The notes under the pieces are model-generated. The model saw nothing but the letters and a program-made list of their open reading frames with translations. It had not been told where the DNA came from and did no database searches. DNA of 64,000 bases, taken from CAKUFA01 sp963618735 (GTDB lineage: Bacteria > Bacillota > Clostridia > Christensenellales > Aristaeellaceae). Numbering within the stretch: the first letter of the stretch is position 1; every line of letters starts with the position of its first letter. The stretch lies in the NCBI GenBank assembly GCA_963618735.1, contig CAVEUM010000002.1, positions 1 to 64,000 on the forward strand, written 5' to 3'. The translations under genes and the position numbers were made by a program. Positions 33,241-42,362 of this stretch are shown one piece after another.

Positions 33241-33343
33241 GCAATAACGTTTTGTTGTTTGTTGTTGCGCGCCGTTTCCTGTTGAGTGCATTTGCAAAAC
33301 GGGGAAAGGCGTGTTTTCATGATGTGATGACGGATCACATCAT
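33241..33343 (+). promoter_or_regulatory. Structured leader / palindrome upstream of the FAD dehydrogenase
   Basis: Three successive stem-loops are seen in the leader: GCAATAAC/GTTGTTGC (33241-33268, two wobble or mismatched positions); CGCGCC-TTTCC with GGAAA-GGCGTG (33268-33313, including inner GTT/AAC pairs); and a perfect 10-bp ATGATGTGAT/ATCACATCAT with loop GACGG (33319-33343). The third could also be a DNA operator: TGTGA-N7-TCACA is close to the Crp/Fnr form but with one extra base. No T-run follows. No known riboswitch class is recognised. Confidence 0.45.
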
Positions 33344-33403
33344 TGGATAGAGAATCGCACACAATTTCAAGCGGATCGCGCAATCCATTCAGGAGGAATC
33401 ATC

Positions 33404-34792
33404 ATGAATTACGATGTCATCATTATCGGTGCTGGCCCCGGCGGTATTTTTTCCGCCTATGAACTGGCTACTCGCAAGCCTTCTCTCAAGATCGCCGTGT
33501 TTGAAACAGGCCACGCCCTCAATCGCCGTCATTGCCCGATTGATGGTGTGAAAGTGAAGTCCTGCGTGAATTGCAAGAGCTGCTCCATCATGAGCGGTTT
33601 CGGCGGCGCAGGTGCTTTCTCCGATGGCAAGTACAACATCACCAACGATTTTGGCGGCACCCTGTATGAGTATATCGGCAAAAAGCGCGCGCTGGAGCTG
33701 ATGCACTATGTGGATGAAATCAACCTGCGCTACGGCGGCGAAGGTACGAAGCTGTATTCCACCGCAGGTACGCGCTTCAAGACGCTGTGCATCCAGAATG
33801 ACCTGCATCTGCTGGATGCCTCTGTGCGCCATCTGGGCACGGATATCAACTATCTTGTGCTGGAAAACATCTATGCAGAGCTCAAGGAGAAGGTAGACTT
33901 CTTCTTCGAGACTCCTGTCCAGTCCATTTCCGTGCTGGAGCAAGGCTACAGCATTCACTGTGCCAAGGGTGACTATACCTGCAAGCAGTGCGTTATCTCC
34001 GTTGGCCGCAGCGGCAGCAAGTGGATGGAGCAGGTCTGCAAGGATCTGGACATCCCCACCAAGTCCAACCGCGTGGATATTGGCGTTCGTGTGGAGCTCC
34101 CCGCGGCTGTGTTTGCGCACCTGACGGATGAGCTGTACGAAAGCAAGATCGTGTATCGCACCGAGAAGTACGGTGACCTGGTACGCACCTTCTGCATGAA
34201 TCCTAAGGGCGCCGTGGTCAGTGAGAACACGAACGGCATCGTCACCGTGAACGGCCACAGCTACGAAGATCCTTCCCGCCAGACGGAGAACACCAACTTT
34301 GCCCTGCTGGTGGCCAAGCATTTCTCTGAGCCTTTCAAGGATTCCAACGGCTATGGCGAAAGCATCGCTCGCCTGAGCAACATGCTGGGCGGCGGCGTCA
34401 TCGTGCAGCGCTTTGGTGACCTGATTCGCGGCCGTCGTTCCACCGCAAGCCGCATCGAGGAAGCCTTCATCACGCCTACGCTTAGCGCAACCCCTGGTGA
34501 TTTGAGCCTTGTGCTGCCCAAGCGCATTCTGGATGGCATCATCGAAATGATCTACGCACTGGACAAGGTTGCCCCTGGCACGGCCAACGAGGATACCCTC
34601 CTCTATGGTGTGGAAGTCAAGTTCTACAACATGGAAGTTCAGGTAAGCGATCGTCTAGAATCCCGCTATCCCGGCTTGTATATCATCGGCGATGGCAGCG
34701 GCATTACCCATTCCCTGTCCCATGCCTCCGCCAGCGGCGTGCATGTTGCACGGGATATTCTCGAGAAAGAAGAAGTGCCTGCAAACGCGTGA
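33404..34792 (+). CDS. FAD-dependent dehydrogenase of the COG2509 type
   Basis: 462 residues. The dinucleotide-binding motif IIIGAGPGGIFSAYE is at the N-terminus and the closing FAD motif YIIGDGSGITHSLSHA near residue 425. A Cys cluster, C44-x9-C54-x2-C57-x2-C60, could hold an iron-sulfur cluster or a redox disulfide. GFGGAGAFSDGKYN follows and is typical of this uncharacterised family, whose substrate is unknown. AGGAGG lies before the ATG. It is a single-gene unit behind its own promoter and a structured leader. Confidence 0.87.
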   Translation: MNYDVIIIGAGPGGIFSAYELATRKPSLKIAVFETGHALNRRHCPIDGVKVKSCVNCKSCSIMSGFGGAGAFSDGKYNITNDFGGTLYEYIGKKRALELMHYVDEINLRYGGEGTKLYSTAGTRFKTLCIQNDLHLLDASVRHLGTDINYLVLENIYAELKEKVDFFFETPVQSISVLEQGYSIHCAKGDYTCKQCVISVGRSGSKWMEQVCKDLDIPTKSNRVDIGVRVELPAAVFAHLTDELYESKIVYRTEKYGDLVRTFCMNPKGAVVSENTNGIVTVNGHSYEDPSRQTENTNFALLVAKHFSEPFKDSNGYGESIARLSNMLGGGVIVQRFGDLIRGRRSTASRIEEAFITPTLSATPGDLSLVLPKRILDGIIEMIYALDKVAPGTANEDTLLYGVEVKFYNMEVQVSDRLESRYPGLYIIGDGSGITHSLSHASASGVHVARDILEKEEVPANA

Positions 34793-34810
34793 CGCGATAA
34801 TGGCTTAGGC

Positions 34811-34839
34811 TTGACATCCGACTTCTTCTGTGCTATAAT
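34811..34839 (+). promoter_or_regulatory. Consensus promoter of metK
   Basis: TTGACA (34811-34816), 17 bases, TATAAT (34834-34839). Confidence 0.92.
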
Positions 34840-34860
34840 GTTCCCCGCAAAAGTAAATAC

Positions 34861-34973
34861 CTTATCATGAGTGGCTGAGGGATGGGCCCGATGACGTCAC
34901 GGCAACCGGCTGAATGCTTGGTGCCAATTCCCACAGCGTTGCACACCTGAATGAAACGCTGACAGATAAGGAC
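34861..34973 (+). promoter_or_regulatory. SAM-I riboswitch (S box)
   Basis: CTTATC at 34861 pairs with GATAAG at 34965-34970 to close P1. Between them are GAGTGGCTGAGGGATGGGCCCGATGA (core start GAGGGATGGGCCC), CGGCAACC, GGTGCCAATTCC and CTGAATGAAACGCTGACAG, the S-box landmarks in order. A strong terminator follows, so SAM binding should stop transcription before metK. Confidence 0.96.
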
Positions 34974-34989
34974 GATCGTAAGATTGATT

Positions 34990-35025
34990 CCCGCCTGGTA
35001 TGTGTGCAGACCAGGCGGGTTTTTT
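34990..35025 (+). terminator. Regulatory terminator of the SAM-I riboswitch
   Basis: A perfect 10-bp stem, CCCGCCTGGT / ACCAGGCGGG, is followed by TTTTTT. Confidence 0.95.
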
Positions 35026-35072
35026 GCGGCTCTGTATCCCCTATGCGACCTATGAAAAGGAGCAGCAAGAAA

Positions 35073-36245
35073 ATGAGAAGACTCTTTACTTCCGAATCCG
35101 TTACCGAAGGCCATCCTGACAAAGTGTGTGACCAGATCAGTGATGCTGTGCTGGACGCCATGCTGGCGCAGGATCCCAATGCCCGTGTGGCCTGCGAAAC
35201 CTGCGCTACCACTGGTATGGTGATGGTGATGGGTGAAATCACCACCACCGCCCAGGTATCCATCCCTGATGTGGTGCGCGGTGTTGTGCGTGACATCGGT
35301 TATACTTCCCCCGACCTGTGCTTTGACGCTGACAGCTGCGCCGTGCTGACGGCCATTCACACCCAGAGCCCTGACATTGCCATGGGCGTGAATGAAGCCA
35401 TGGAGACCCGCGGTTCTGCTGAAGAAGAGACGGGTGCCGGTGATCAGGGTATGATGTTCGGCTATGCCTGTGATGAGACCCACGAGTACATGCCCATGCC
35501 TATCGCGCTGGCACATCGCCTGACCCGCCGTTTGGCACAGCTCCGCAAGGATGGCACCCTGCCCTATCTCCGTCCTGATGGAAAGAGCCAGGTAACTGTC
35601 GTTTACGAAGACGGCCGCCCTGTGGCAGTTGATACCGTGGTGATCTCCACTCAGCACAATCCCGATGTGGCGCAGGAAAAGCTGGCCGAGGACATGAAGG
35701 AGCTGGTTATCCGTGCTGTCATTCCTGCGGAACTGCTGACTGATGAAACGAAGTACTTCATCAACCCCACTGGCCGCTTTGTTCTTGGCGGCCCTGCCGG
35801 TGACAGCGGACTGACTGGCCGCAAGATCATCGTAGATACCTACGGCGGATACGCCCCTCACGGCGGCGGTGCTTTCTCCGGCAAGGATCCCACGAAGGTT
35901 GACCGTTCTGCCGCTTACGCCGCACGTCACGTAGCAAAGAACATTGTGGCCGCTGGCCTCGCACGTCAATGCGAAATTCAGCTGGCCTACGCCATTGGTG
36001 TGGCTCAGCCTGTAAGCCTGCTGGTAGACACCAAGGGCACGGGCGTCCTGCCGGATGATCAGCTGGCATCCATCGTGTCCAGGCTGTTTGACCTCCGTCC
36101 CGATGGCATCATCAAGCGCTTTGATCTGCGCCGCCCGATCTATCGCCAGACGGCTGCCTACGGCCACATGGGACGCACAGACATCGAGCTCCCCTGGGAG
36201 CGCCTCGACTACGTTGATGCGCTGAAGGAAGCTGCTCATCAGTAA
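35073..36245 (+). CDS. metK: S-adenosylmethionine synthase
   Basis: 390 residues. SVTEGHPDKVCDQISDAVLDA at the N-terminus (landmark GHPDK), GAGDQGMMFGYA at the ATP site and GGGAFSGKDPTKVDRSAAY (landmark GKDPTKVDRS) are the MetK signatures. It makes SAM from ATP and methionine. ATG 35073 has AAAAGGAG ten bases upstream; earlier in-frame codons overlap the riboswitch and are rejected. Regulation by the SAM-I riboswitch gives direct feedback by the product. Confidence 0.97.
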   Translation: MRRLFTSESVTEGHPDKVCDQISDAVLDAMLAQDPNARVACETCATTGMVMVMGEITTTAQVSIPDVVRGVVRDIGYTSPDLCFDADSCAVLTAIHTQSPDIAMGVNEAMETRGSAEEETGAGDQGMMFGYACDETHEYMPMPIALAHRLTRRLAQLRKDGTLPYLRPDGKSQVTVVYEDGRPVAVDTVVISTQHNPDVAQEKLAEDMKELVIRAVIPAELLTDETKYFINPTGRFVLGGPAGDSGLTGRKIIVDTYGGYAPHGGGAFSGKDPTKVDRSAAYAARHVAKNIVAAGLARQCEIQLAYAIGVAQPVSLLVDTKGTGVLPDDQLASIVSRLFDLRPDGIIKRFDLRRPIYRQTAAYGHMGRTDIELPWERLDYVDALKEAAHQ

Positions 36246-36255
36246 GCATAAAAGC

Positions 36256-36298
36256 AAGGGGAAGGATTCGCCGGATCGGCGTTTCCTTCCCCTTTTTG
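36256..36298. terminator. Convergent terminator of metK and arsR-type gene
   Basis: The stem AAGGGGAAGGA / TCCTTCCCCTT is followed by TTTTT on the plus side; on the minus side it is followed by GCTTTTA. It probably acts on both strands. Confidence 0.9.
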
Positions 36299-36323
36299 TG
36301 CATTTTGAAAATTCAAGTATTCG

Positions 36324-36683
36324 TCAGTCTTCTGCAATGTGCTCAGTGCCCTGCCGAAGCAGCGTCGCCACATGGTCATCTGCCAGAGAATAGAACACCG
36401 TTTTGCCATCACGGCGGCTCTTAATGAGCCGTGCTTGCTTCAGCAGACGCAGCTGATGGGAAATGGCGGATTGCGTCATCCCCAGCAGCTTGGCCAAATC
36501 GCATACGCAAACCTCTGCCTCGAAAAGCACATAAAGGATGCGAATGCGTGTTGAATCTCCGAAAACCTTGAATAGCTCTGAAAGGCGAGTCAGGGTTTCA
36601 TCATTCGGCAGAGACGCTTGCACTTGCGCTACCAAATCCTCATGAACACACAGAAAACCGCAGACTTCATCATTCTCTGCCAT
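36324..36683 (-). CDS. ArsR/SmtB-family metal-sensing repressor
   Basis: 119 residues. A winged-helix core (LFKVFGDSTRIRILYVL and DLAKLLGMTQSAISHQLRLLKQ). Two possible metal sites are visible: a CVC pair before the recognition helix (alpha-3 type) and a C-terminal helix with the DxH...HxxE spacing seen in SmtB alpha-5 (landmark DDHVATLL then HIAE), which suggests zinc. ATG 36683 is used, with AAAGGTG about nine bases before. It follows tldE by 37 bases in the same direction. No metal transporter gene is adjacent, which is unusual. Confidence 0.88.
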   Translation of the reverse strand: MAENDEVCGFLCVHEDLVAQVQASLPNDETLTRLSELFKVFGDSTRIRILYVLFEAEVCVCDLAKLLGMTQSAISHQLRLLKQARLIKSRRDGKTVFYSLADDHVATLLRQGTEHIAED

Positions 36684-36720
36684 GAACGTCATCACCTTTC
36701 AATGGAAGTATCCTTGTTCG

Positions 36721-38061
36721 TCAGCCGGAAATCATCAGCGTGCCCACATCGATGGAGGGACAGCCAATGCCGCTGCCCGGGAACTGCAGGTCACTGCCCA
36801 CAGCGCGGACATTCTTCAGCAGCTTGTAGAAATTGCCCGCCACGGTGATCTGCTCAATGCAGTGTCCGCGCTTGCCGTTTTCCACCGTGTAGCCAGAGCT
36901 GATCAGAGAGAAATCACCGCTGATGGTGTTCGCACCTGCATGCAGGCCGCTGACGTCGGTAATCACGAGGCCATTGCCCATTTCCGCCATCATCTCATCC
37001 AGGCTGGATTCACCGGGCTTAAAGAACATATTCGTCGGCGAAACGGTCATGCCGGAAGCGTAGCTGCGTGAAGCGTTGCCGGTGGTTTCCACACCCTGCT
37101 TGCGAGCCGTCTTCCGATTGTGCAGCAGCGTCTTCAGCACGCCGTTTTCAATAACAGCCTTCGTACGGGATGCGCTGCCTTCCGCGTCAAAGGGGCAGGA
37201 TTCAAAGCCGCCCTTCAGCAGCGGGTCATCCATCAGGGTCACCTTGTCAGAAGCCACCTGCTGTCCTTCCTTGCCAGCCAGCAAGGAAAGACCCTGCTGG
37301 GCATTCTCTGCGGAGAACATGCCGCAGAAGGTTGCCAGCATATCGCACATGGCCTCGTTGGAGAAGATCACCCGATATTCGCCTGTGGTGGCAGGGGCAA
37401 CATCCAGCTTCAGCAGCGTACGTGCGACCGCTTCCTTGCCAATGGCATCAGGATCAAAGGATGCGAAATTGCGACCGAAGGCGAAGTATCCATCGCAGGC
37501 CTTGGTACCATCCTCACGGGATGCAATGCCAGACGTAATGGCGGACCACGCGCGATCCGTAAAGCTCAGATTCAGGCCAAAGGAATTGCGAAGCATGGTG
37601 GTCTGCTTGGTGGTAGACACAACGGAGTACATCACCTGCTCAATGCGCTTATCCTGCTTGAGCGTGGCATCATAAAGCTTCATCACGGAGTCTACTTTTT
37701 CTTCTGCGCTGACGTTGTCCAGATCGCTCTCAGGGTCTGCAAACTCAGGGTAGCTTTCTTCACCGGCAAAGATTTCATCCTGCTCAGTGCTTTCGTTCAG
37801 CTCAGCGGATTCCTTCACGCCCTCAATGAGCTGTTCAATGGCCGCTTCATCCATCGCCTGGGTAGAAGCGTTGCCCATCTTGCCCTTGTAAGTGCCGCGC
37901 AGGCCAAGACCCATAGAGGAGCTGACCTGATAGTCACTGATATCATTAGCCTGTGCGCGGACGCTGAAACGTTCACTTTCCGTGCACAGCACTTCAGCCG
38001 TGTCCAGTCCGCTTTCTTTGGCGCGTAGGAGCAGTTGCTCCACAAATGTATTCTTATCCAT
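36721..38061 (-). CDS. tldE: TldE/PmbA metalloprotease-family subunit
   Basis: 446 residues. This is the non-zinc partner of the TldD/TldE heterodimer: it lacks HExxxH and has the family C-terminus GSDLQFPGSGIGCPSIDVGTLMISG (landmark FPGSGIGCPS). TldD/TldE degrade unfolded peptides and mature some peptide products in other bacteria. ATG 38061 has GGAGG seven bases upstream. It starts 13 bases after the tldD stop. Confidence 0.93.
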   Translation of the reverse strand: MDKNTFVEQLLLRAKESGLDTAEVLCTESERFSVRAQANDISDYQVSSSMGLGLRGTYKGKMGNASTQAMDEAAIEQLIEGVKESAELNESTEQDEIFAGEESYPEFADPESDLDNVSAEEKVDSVMKLYDATLKQDKRIEQVMYSVVSTTKQTTMLRNSFGLNLSFTDRAWSAITSGIASREDGTKACDGYFAFGRNFASFDPDAIGKEAVARTLLKLDVAPATTGEYRVIFSNEAMCDMLATFCGMFSAENAQQGLSLLAGKEGQQVASDKVTLMDDPLLKGGFESCPFDAEGSASRTKAVIENGVLKTLLHNRKTARKQGVETTGNASRSYASGMTVSPTNMFFKPGESSLDEMMAEMGNGLVITDVSGLHAGANTISGDFSLISSGYTVENGKRGHCIEQITVAGNFYKLLKNVRAVGSDLQFPGSGIGCPSIDVGTLMISG

Positions 38062-38074
38062 CGCTTCTGCCTCC

Positions 38075-39460
38075 TTACTTGCCGCCGCCAACGGTGATGC
38101 TGGTGACACGAATCATGGGTTCACCCACGTTGGTGGGGACGCTGCCGGAAATGCTTCCGCACATGCCCTGTCCCATGGTCATGTTCTTGCCGACCCGGTC
38201 AACGTGCATGAGGATTTCATTGCCGCGGCCGATGAGGGATGCGCCGCGCACGGGATGCACAATCTTGCCATCCTTCACCAGATAGCCTTCATTGACAGCG
38301 AAATTGAATTCACCCGTAGCCGGATTAACCGAGCCGCCGCCCATCTTCTTGGCGTACAGACCGTCACCCATGGTGGCGATCATTTCGTCATTGTCATCAT
38401 TGCCAGCGGCGATGTAGGTGTTGCGCATACGGGAAGTGGGTGCAAAAGCGTAGCTCTGACGGCGGCCGGAGCCAGTCGGCGCCATGTTCATACGGCGTCC
38501 GCCCAACTTATCAATCATGTAGTTGGTCAGGATGCCGTCCTTAATCAGCACCAGCTTGGTGGTGGGCATACCTTCATCATCCACATGGAGAGAACCCCAC
38601 TCGTTCATGATGGTACCGTCATCCACAGCGGTCACCAAAGGAGAAGCAATCTGCTGACCCAGTTTGCCGGAGAACACGCTGGTGCCGAAAGCTACGCTGG
38701 TGGCCTCCAGTGCGTGTCCGCAGGCTTCATGGAAGATAACGCCGCCAAAGCCGTTGTCAATACACACAGGCATGACGCCGGCAGGGCAAGCGGGCGCGTG
38801 GAGCATGGTCACAGCCGTTTCCGCGGCAATGCGGGCGCTGCGCTCAGGATTCACCCGTTCATCAAACAGCTCAAAGCCCATCATGGCGCCAGGGCTGTCG
38901 GTACCGCTCTGATTTTCCGTGCCGTTGCTGGCAACCGCGCTGACACGCATGCGGCTGTAAACACGGCGGTCGGTGACAAAGGTGCCCTCTGTGTTGGCAA
39001 TCAGCACATCCTGCACGCTGTCAGAATAAGTGCAGATGACCTGCTTGATTTCAGGGGAATACTGCCGTGCAGCAGCGTCTGCCGCGCGGAGCTTTTCCGC
39101 CTTCACAGCGGCCTTGATGTCGGTAGGCATCAGGCGGATTTCCTCCGGCCGTGCAGCCGTCCAGGAAGAAAAACCCACAGGCGTTGTACCCTTGCCGCTT
39201 CGGATCGCCGCAGCCGCCTGGGACGCGCAATGCATCAGTCCCTCACGACTGGTGTCATTGGTATAAACATAAATGGCCTTTGTCCCGTTGAACACGCGGA
39301 CACCTGCGCCATGCAGACGCTGGCTGTTAACCTCATCCAGTTCGCCGGAACGCATGGACAGGCCGTGATTGACGCGATCCTCCAGGAAGATTTCCGCAAA
39401 GTCACCGCCTGTATGGACAGCCTCTGCCAAAACCTCCCGTGCAATGTTCTGATCCAGCAT
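38075..39460 (-). CDS. tldD: TldD zinc metalloprotease subunit
   Basis: 461 residues. The zinc motif HEACGH (HExxxH) is preceded by GGVIFHEA, and the downstream third ligand region is present (MGGGSVNPATGEFNF). It is the catalytic half of TldD/TldE. AAAGGATG precedes the ATG. Order GNAT, tldD, tldE, arsR-type gene, all minus strand with short gaps, suggests one operon from the promoter at 40071-40099. Confidence 0.95.
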   Translation of the reverse strand: MLDQNIAREVLAEAVHTGGDFAEIFLEDRVNHGLSMRSGELDEVNSQRLHGAGVRVFNGTKAIYVYTNDTSREGLMHCASQAAAAIRSGKGTTPVGFSSWTAARPEEIRLMPTDIKAAVKAEKLRAADAAARQYSPEIKQVICTYSDSVQDVLIANTEGTFVTDRRVYSRMRVSAVASNGTENQSGTDSPGAMMGFELFDERVNPERSARIAAETAVTMLHAPACPAGVMPVCIDNGFGGVIFHEACGHALEATSVAFGTSVFSGKLGQQIASPLVTAVDDGTIMNEWGSLHVDDEGMPTTKLVLIKDGILTNYMIDKLGGRRMNMAPTGSGRRQSYAFAPTSRMRNTYIAAGNDDNDEMIATMGDGLYAKKMGGGSVNPATGEFNFAVNEGYLVKDGKIVHPVRGASLIGRGNEILMHVDRVGKNMTMGQGMCGSISGSVPTNVGEPMIRVTSITVGGGK

Positions 39461-39488
39461 GATATCATCCTTTCTTTAGAAAAGCTTA

Positions 39489-40010
39489 TTATCGGCTTTT
39501 TCGGCCATCTTCCACATGGACATAGCGCCTGTCGCGGACAGCCTCACCGCCGATAGAATAGTCAATGAAGTCCGTTGTGGGATGGAAACCGTGTCTGGCA
39601 TAAAAGCCGTCCGTAGCCCTGCTTCCCTCAATGGCCCACAGATAAAAGCGGTGATAGCCGTCCTCCCGCATGATTCTCAGGCATTCATCCAGCAATTCGC
39701 CGCCGAGCCCTTTTTGCATATATTCAGGCAAAAGGTACAGGGAAACAATTTCTCCCCAGTCGCTGTGATCTGCGTCTCTGCCACGGCCATAAATGCAGCA
39801 TCCTGCCGGCTGTTTTCCATCATAAATCAGCAGGCCATTCAATTCGTTGCTGCATAACCATGCAGGCAAAGACGGAACCCAATAATCATCCGGCAAACGT
39901 TCAAGATAATCCTGAGAGACCAGTCCTTTATAGGCATGGCGCCAACTGGTGGCGAAGATATGGCTGATCAAACCCGAATCCTCAATGGATGCGGTTCGAA
40001 AAACGCTCAT
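39489..40010 (-). CDS. GNAT-family N-acetyltransferase
   Basis: 173 residues. The acetyl-CoA loop is in EIVSLYLLPEYMQKGLGGELLDECL (landmark QKGLGGELL), and FYARHGFHPTTDF is the typical C-terminal strand. The substrate is unknown; members of this size act on small molecules or protein N-termini. ATG 40010 has GGAGGGGAG before it. First gene of the tldD/tldE unit. Confidence 0.88.
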   Translation of the reverse strand: MSVFRTASIEDSGLISHIFATSWRHAYKGLVSQDYLERLPDDYWVPSLPAWLCSNELNGLLIYDGKQPAGCCIYGRGRDADHSDWGEIVSLYLLPEYMQKGLGGELLDECLRIMREDGYHRFYLWAIEGSRATDGFYARHGFHPTTDFIDYSIGGEAVRDRRYVHVEDGRKSR

Positions 40011-40070
40011 ACGCTCCCCTCCATTCCGCACGTTGTATGCGCGAAACCGCACAAAATCTGCTCCAATTTA

Positions 40071-40099
40071 AGTATCCATCAAATGAGGCAAATTGTCAA
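40071..40099 (-). promoter_or_regulatory. Promoter of the GNAT-tldD-tldE operon
   Basis: Minus strand: TTGACA (40094-40099), 17 bases, GATACT (40071-40076). Confidence 0.78.
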
Positions 40100-40175
40100 G
40101 GGAACAAGTGAAGGTGAGTGGATAGAAACATGCTGTAAAATCCTCCGCATGAGCCTTTCCTGCCGCCTTCCGCCG

Positions 40176-40204
40176 TTGATTTTAGATCTGCAATTTGGTA
40201 TAAT
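40176..40204 (+). promoter_or_regulatory. Promoter of the ppk unit
   Basis: TTGATT (40176-40181), 17 bases, TATAAT (40199-40204). Confidence 0.8.
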
Positions 40205-40247
40205 TTCATGAGCGAAACACTCGCTTGGTACGAAAGGAGTCATCGAC

Positions 40248-42329
40248 ATGGAACACTACACAAACCGCGAACTCAGCTGGCTGGAATTCAACGAGCGTGT
40301 CCTGATGGAGGCCTGCAATCCTGACAATCCTGTGTTTGAACAGATGAAATTCCTTTCGATTGTGTCTTCAAATCTTGACGAATTTTTTATGATTCGCGTC
40401 GGCTCCTTGCGTGACCTGGTGCTGTCCGGCGCCAAAGGCAAGGATCCTGCAGGGATGAAGCCGCAGGAGCAGCTGCGTGCACTGACTGCGCGCATTCGCA
40501 CCCAGGTGAAGCGTCAGTATGAGATCATGAATGCATACCTGATTCCTGCCCTGGCTCGGTGCGGCGTGCGGATGGCTCGCCCCGAAAGCCTGACGCGTGA
40601 GCAGGCCCTGTATCTGGAGGATTACTTCAGCCGTGAGGTCTATCCTGTGCTGACTCCGATGGCGGTGGATGCAAGTCATCACTTTCCCCTTCTGCTGTCC
40701 AAGTCGCTGAACCTGGCCGTGCTTCTGGCAGGCAAAAATGAGAAGAAAAACGACTTTGCTACCGTGCAGGTGCCAAACGTACTGCCCCGTGTTGTGTTTC
40801 TGCCGACCCAGTCCGGCGAGAAGACGTTCCTCCTGCTGGAACAGGTCATCAGCATGAATATTCATCGCCTGTTTCCCGGACGTCAGGTGCTCGTCTGCCA
40901 TCCTTACCGCATTACCCGCAACGCTGACCTTACCTATGATGAGGACGAGGCGGCAGACCTTCTGCAGGAAATCAAGAAGAGCCTGAAGAAGCGCAAGTGG
41001 GGCGCCGTGGTTCGTCTGGAGTGCAACCCTGACATGGACAAGCGTCTGCTGGACATTCTGAAAAAAGCACTTGATGTGGACGACGAGAAGCTTTTCAAGG
41101 TGGATGGCCCGCTGAATCTCGACTTCTTTATGAAGCAGCTTTCCGGTCTGGAAGGCTTCGATCACGAGCGTTTCCCTTCCTTTACGGCGCATATCGATCC
41201 AGAGATGGAAACTGGCAACATTTTCGATGCCATTCGCAAAAAGGATCGCTTCTTCTACCATCCCTATGATTCCTTTGACCCCATCGTCCGTTTTGTGCGC
41301 GATGCTGCGCGGGATGATCAGGTTCTGGCCATTAAGCAGACGCTGTACCGCGTATCAGGTCATTCCCCTATTGTCGCTGCTCTGGCGGAGGCTGCAGAAC
41401 GCGGCAAGCAGGTTACTGTGCTGCTGGAGGTCAAGGCACGCTTTGACGAAGAAAACAACATCCACTGGGGTCATGAGCTGGAGAAGGCTGGCTGCCACGT
41501 GGTGTACGGCTTGCCCGGCCTGAAGACCCACAGCAAAATTACGTTGGTTATCCGCCGTGAAGATGGTCACGTTCGCCGCTATACCCACCTGGGCACCGGC
41601 AATTACAATGATGTGACGGCACGGCTGTACACCGATATGGGCATTTTGACCGCCCGTGAGGAAATCGGTGAAGATGCCGGGAACTTCTTCAACATGGTCA
41701 CGGGATACAGTGAAACCCCCGGCATGCATTTCCTGGTGGCGGCGCCCAAGGCACTGCGCCCTGAGCTGATGCGCCTGATACAGCGTGAAATCGATCACGC
41801 CAAGTCTGGCCGCAAGGCGCAAATCGAAGCAAAAATGAATTCTCTGCTGGATCCTGAAGTGATTGCGGCATTGTATGCGGCAAGCCAGGCAGGGGTGAAG
41901 ATTGACCTGACCGTTCGCGGCATCTGCTCCCTGCAGGCAGGGATTCCGGGTGTTTCGGAGAATATTACCGTGCGTTCCATTGTGGGACGTTTTCTGGAGC
42001 ATGCCCGCATCTTCCATTTCTATAACGATGGTGAGAGCGAGACCTATCTTTCCAGTGCGGACTGGATGCCGCGAAACCTTGACCGCCGTATCGAGCTTAT
42101 GTTCCCCGTGCTGGATCCTCAGGTGAAGGCCAGGGTGCTGGAAATTTTGCATCTCCAACAGCAGGATACGGCCAAGGCGTGGTTGCTCCACGGCACGGAA
42201 TGGACGCCCGTCCGCGATGATGTCGAGGGCGAACGGCTCAACTCTCAGGAGAAACTCGTTCCCTACGGTGAAAAAGCTGAGGATGAGCATTCAGAAGAAG
42301 CACACGCAGAAGGAGACGGCAAGCAATAA
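40248..42329 (+). CDS. ppk1: Polyphosphate kinase 1
   Basis: 693 residues, full PPK1 length. The N-terminal ELSWLEFNERVL, SNLDEFFMIRVG, the catalytic-His block GLKTHSKITL and a second HARIFHFYN site are all present. It polymerises ATP gamma-phosphate into polyphosphate and also works in reverse. AAAGGAG precedes the ATG. The last ~25 residues are charged (Glu/His-rich) beyond the conserved domain. It opens a run of five co-directional genes up to glmM. Confidence 0.96.
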   Translation: MEHYTNRELSWLEFNERVLMEACNPDNPVFEQMKFLSIVSSNLDEFFMIRVGSLRDLVLSGAKGKDPAGMKPQEQLRALTARIRTQVKRQYEIMNAYLIPALARCGVRMARPESLTREQALYLEDYFSREVYPVLTPMAVDASHHFPLLLSKSLNLAVLLAGKNEKKNDFATVQVPNVLPRVVFLPTQSGEKTFLLLEQVISMNIHRLFPGRQVLVCHPYRITRNADLTYDEDEAADLLQEIKKSLKKRKWGAVVRLECNPDMDKRLLDILKKALDVDDEKLFKVDGPLNLDFFMKQLSGLEGFDHERFPSFTAHIDPEMETGNIFDAIRKKDRFFYHPYDSFDPIVRFVRDAARDDQVLAIKQTLYRVSGHSPIVAALAEAAERGKQVTVLLEVKARFDEENNIHWGHELEKAGCHVVYGLPGLKTHSKITLVIRREDGHVRRYTHLGTGNYNDVTARLYTDMGILTAREEIGEDAGNFFNMVTGYSETPGMHFLVAAPKALRPELMRLIQREIDHAKSGRKAQIEAKMNSLLDPEVIAALYAASQAGVKIDLTVRGICSLQAGIPGVSENITVRSIVGRFLEHARIFHFYNDGESETYLSSADWMPRNLDRRIELMFPVLDPQVKARVLEILHLQQQDTAKAWLLHGTEWTPVRDDVEGERLNSQEKLVPYGEKAEDEHSEEAHAEGDGKQ

Positions 42330-42362
42330 TCTCCTTGTGGAAGGTGCGGAAGGAGTATGGCG

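Noticed and set aside
34914..35072. N-terminal extension of metK
   Set aside because: The in-frame codons lie in the SAM-I riboswitch and its terminator; the true start has a ribosome site at 35073.
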